Shown here one piece after another: positions 33,718-35,597 of a stretch of DNA of 35,597 nt (the first letter of the stretch is position 1; each line of letters starts with the position of its first letter). The DNA lies in NCBI GenBank assembly GCA_002296965.1, contig DBIW01000017.1, positions 1 to 35,597 on the forward strand. Direction: 5' to 3'. This DNA comes from Treponema sp. UBA792 (GTDB taxonomy: Bacteria > Spirochaetota > Spirochaetia > Treponematales > Treponemataceae). The translations under genes and the position numbers were made by a program. The notes below the pieces were generated by a model that made no database searches, was not told the origin of the DNA, and worked only from the letters and a program-made list of their open reading frames with translations.

Positions 33718-34650
33718 TCAATACGGAATTCCGTTTGCGGCGGGGGCGGCCATTTTCTTTGACGAGAAGACGAGCGCGACAAGTGTTACCGCATAAGGGA
33801 ACACCTTGAAGATTACTGTCGGAATCACCGAAAGGGCTGGAACAACCTGCGAGACGTTCGCAAGCGTCGTGAAGAATCCAAAGAAGAATGTCGCGCCAAG
33901 AATTCCAAGCGGCTTCCATTGTCCAAAAATCAGCGCAGCGATCGAAAGGAATCCGAGTCCTGCGACGCTTCCGTTGAATTCGCCGGAATAGGTTACAAGC
34001 ATGACAGCTCCGCCAAGACCTGACAAAGCACCGCTCACAAGAACCGCGACATAGCGCATTAAATGCACGTTCACTCCGGCGCTCGCAACCGCTGAAGGAT
34101 GTTCACCGCAGGCACGGAGGCGCAGACCGAATGAAGTTTTGTAAAGCAGCCAGAATGAAAATCCCCAGATTCCAAGGACAAGCCAGGTTGACCAGTATAC
34201 GCGCGAGAAAATCAGTTTTCCCAAGAGCGGAATCTTTGAAAGCCCTGCGTAGTCCATCGGAATTATTCCCATCATAATCGGAATGTTTCCGCTGCCGGTA
34301 ACCTGACGCGCGATGTAAATCGTGATTGCGGCGGCAAGCATGTTGACTGCTGTTCCTGAAATGACCTGATCCGCCTTGAGCGTTATCGAGGCGAATGCAT
34401 GGAGCAGCGCAAAAACAATTCCGAACAAAGCTCCTGCGGCAAGTCCGATTATTATGACCTGCGTATGTCCCGCGGAATTCTCAAGTAGCCTGATTGTGAA
34501 CGCGCTTCCAAAATACCCTGAAAGCATCAGCCCCTCAAGTCCGAGGTTTGTGACGCCGGAACGCTCGCTGTAAAGTCCGCCCAAAGAAGTTATGAGCATG
34601 GGCATCGTGTATGCGATTACGTAAGGAAAAACCTGATAAAGCAAATTCAT
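33718..34650 (-). CDS. purine-nucleoside ABC transporter permease (Pnr/Bmp/NupQ type)
   Basis: The 310-residue membrane protein belongs to the BPD_transp_2 permeases: the opening MPMLITSLGGLYSERSGVTN, NLGLEGLMLSG, and the GLGFLSIAALIFGQWKPLG block near the C-terminus match nucleoside permeases of the BmpA/PnrA systems. Its ATG overlaps the stop of the other permease (ATGA) and has GGGAG upstream. In T. pallidum the comparable genes (PnrD/E by recollection) import purine nucleosides, on which that organism depends. Gene symbol left open because I cannot distinguish the paralogues. Confidence 0.88.
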   Translation of the reverse strand: MNLLYQVFPYVIAYTMPMLITSLGGLYSERSGVTNLGLEGLMLSGYFGSAFTIRLLENSAGHTQVIIIGLAAGALFGIVFALLHAFASITLKADQVISGTAVNMLAAAITIYIARQVTGSGNIPIMMGIIPMDYAGLSKIPLLGKLIFSRVYWSTWLVLGIWGFSFWLLYKTSFGLRLRACGEHPSAVASAGVNVHLMRYVAVLVSGALSGLGGAVMLVTYSGEFNGSVAGLGFLSIAALIFGQWKPLGILGATFFFGFFTTLANVSQVVPALSVIPTVIFKVFPYAVTLVALVFSSKKMAAPAANGIPY

Positions 34651-35597
34651 TTTTCATCTCCCGATTGATTTGAATTTCCAGAAACTCTCGCAAGCTTCTT
34701 TTCGTGAAGCGAATGGAAAAGCCTGTTCCACAATCTCTCAAAAAGGACGCTCGTCGCTGTAAAATAGATGATTACGGAAATAATCGTGTCCGCAATTTCA
34801 GGCGGAACATCGGTGAGCGCGTTCATGAATCCTTTTCCAGACTGAAGGATTCCGAAGAAAAGGGATGCGAACAGAACGCCCACCGGTGTTGAAGCTCCGA
34901 GCAGGGAAACCGCGATTCCGTCAAATCCCTGGGCAGGCATCACGCCAATCTGCATGTTCAATGCGTAACCTGCATAATACGAAAGACCGGCCAGCCCCGA
35001 AAGTCCGCCTGAAATCGCCATGGAAAGCACGATGCTCCGGTTCACGTTGATTCCGACATATTCCGCGCAGAATCTGTTCGCTCCCACAGCCTTAAGCTCA
35101 TAGCCCAACGTGGTCCTGTTCAGACACCAGCGCACAAGGAAAACCGAGGCGACGGCAAAAATTATTCCCAGGTTGATGTATTCCGAGCCTGAAAAAACTG
35201 CGGAAAGCCACGGACTTCTAAGCGACTGCGTAACGGCAAGGGAAGAACTTTCTGTCTCAAGCGAAGGACCTTTTAAATATGCCGGAACAAAATAGTAAAT
35301 GCTCCAGTACGCCGTCCAGTTCAGCATGATTGATGAGACAACCTCGTGCACATTGAATTTCGCCTTAAGGAAACCGACGAGCGCGCCCCACAAGGCACCT
35401 CCTGCAGCCGCGGAAATGACAAGCACGGCAAGATAAAGCGGACGCGGAAGAAAGACAAAATGGCCTACAACCGTGGCAAAAAGTCCGCCCACCAGCATCT
35501 GACCGGAAGCTCCTATGTTGAAAAGCCCTGCCTTGTATGCGAACGCAAACGAAAGCCCGGTGAACATAAGCGGAGTGGCGGTGGCAAAAGTGTTTCC
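34647..35597 (-). CDS. purine-nucleoside ABC transporter permease, N-terminus outside window
   Basis: Partial gene: the frame is open to the last base of the window, where it encodes NTFATATPLMFTGLSFAFAY, internal to family members, so the true start lies beyond. The visible 316 residues include the AGLFNIGASGQM motif, multiple membrane helices and the conserved GFDGIAVSLLGASTPVG block, which assign it to the larger permease of the nucleoside transporter (NupP/BmpC type). The ATPase and lipoprotein receptor genes are expected just outside the window. Confidence 0.88.
   Translation of the reverse strand, partial: GNTFATATPLMFTGLSFAFAYKAGLFNIGASGQMLVGGLFATVVGHFVFLPRPLYLAVLVISAAAGGALWGALVGFLKAKFNVHEVVSSIMLNWTAYWSIYYFVPAYLKGPSLETESSSLAVTQSLRSPWLSAVFSGSEYINLGIIFAVASVFLVRWCLNRTTLGYELKAVGANRFCAEYVGINVNRSIVLSMAISGGLSGLAGLSYYAGYALNMQIGVMPAQGFDGIAVSLLGASTPVGVLFASLFFGILQSGKGFMNALTDVPPEIADTIISVIIYFTATSVLFERLWNRLFHSLHEKKLARVSGNSNQSGDEK

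Noticed and set aside
1..35597. CRISPR arrays, insertion sequences, integrases, rRNA
   Set aside because: No regularly spaced repeats, transposase motifs, or rRNA segments were seen on either strand.

Overview
The window looks like chromosomal DNA of a Treponema-type spirochaete, probably a gut or rumen species. The reasons are gene content and order: tig-clpP-clpX; a cheW - DegT-like - nadK - recN - LysM chain; a potABCD operon; and a Pnr/Bmp-type purine-nucleoside ABC operon. From memory these resemble Treponema pallidum TP0506-0508, TP0439-0444, TP0652-0655 and TP0319-0323. Species is not resolved. Base composition is roughly balanced except for an AT-rich block at about 28.1-31.7 kb.

Layout. 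1-3.6 kb (+): a terminator, possibly preceded by a tRNA 3' end, then trigger factor, ClpP and ClpX. 3.6-5.1 kb (-): yicC and an archaeal-type cytidylate kinase. 5.2-6.5 kb (+): a CNNM/CorC membrane protein. 6.6-13.7 kb (-): a tightly coupled operon, cheW - degenerate DegT - nadK - recN - unknown - HD hydrolase - NlpD-like LysM protein. 13.8-14.6 kb (-): ComF-like phosphoribosyltransferase. 14.7-16.6 kb (+): a biotin ECF transporter (bioY, ATPase, T component). 16.6-19.8 kb (-): pflB and pflA, separated by a strong terminator. 20.0-21.4 kb: a small membrane protein (-) and azlCD (+). 21.6-25.8 kb (+): potABCD with structured RNA in its leader and before potD. 25.9-27.7 kb (-): oleate hydratase behind a palindrome-rich leader. 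28.2-31.6 kb (-): an AT-rich peptide-export-like module made of a signal-peptidase-like protein and two ABC exporter halves. Two of these three genes are broken by pairs of compensating frameshifts, mostly at runs of seven A. 31.7-35.6 kb (-): a TetR regulator, RmuC and two nucleoside ABC permeases, the last cut by the window edge.

Together the core genes serve protein folding and turnover, biotin, polyamine, branched-chain amino acid and nucleoside transport, and anaerobic pyruvate cleavage. This fits a fermentative host-associated spirochaete.

The most interesting signals are: (1) about sevenfold excess of the hexamer GAATTC, in all three codon frames and in intergenic hairpins; (2) the AT-rich export module with frame-restoring lesions and a signal-peptidase-like gene readable only across two frameshifts; (3) two transport operons whose promoters place transcription start on the A of the ATG, predicting leaderless mRNAs; (4) the overlapping perfect palindromes between duplicated ribosome-binding segments upstream of oleate hydratase; (5) family members that have lost catalytic residues (DegT without lysine, M23 without histidines). 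All statements come from reading the sequence; no database search was run.
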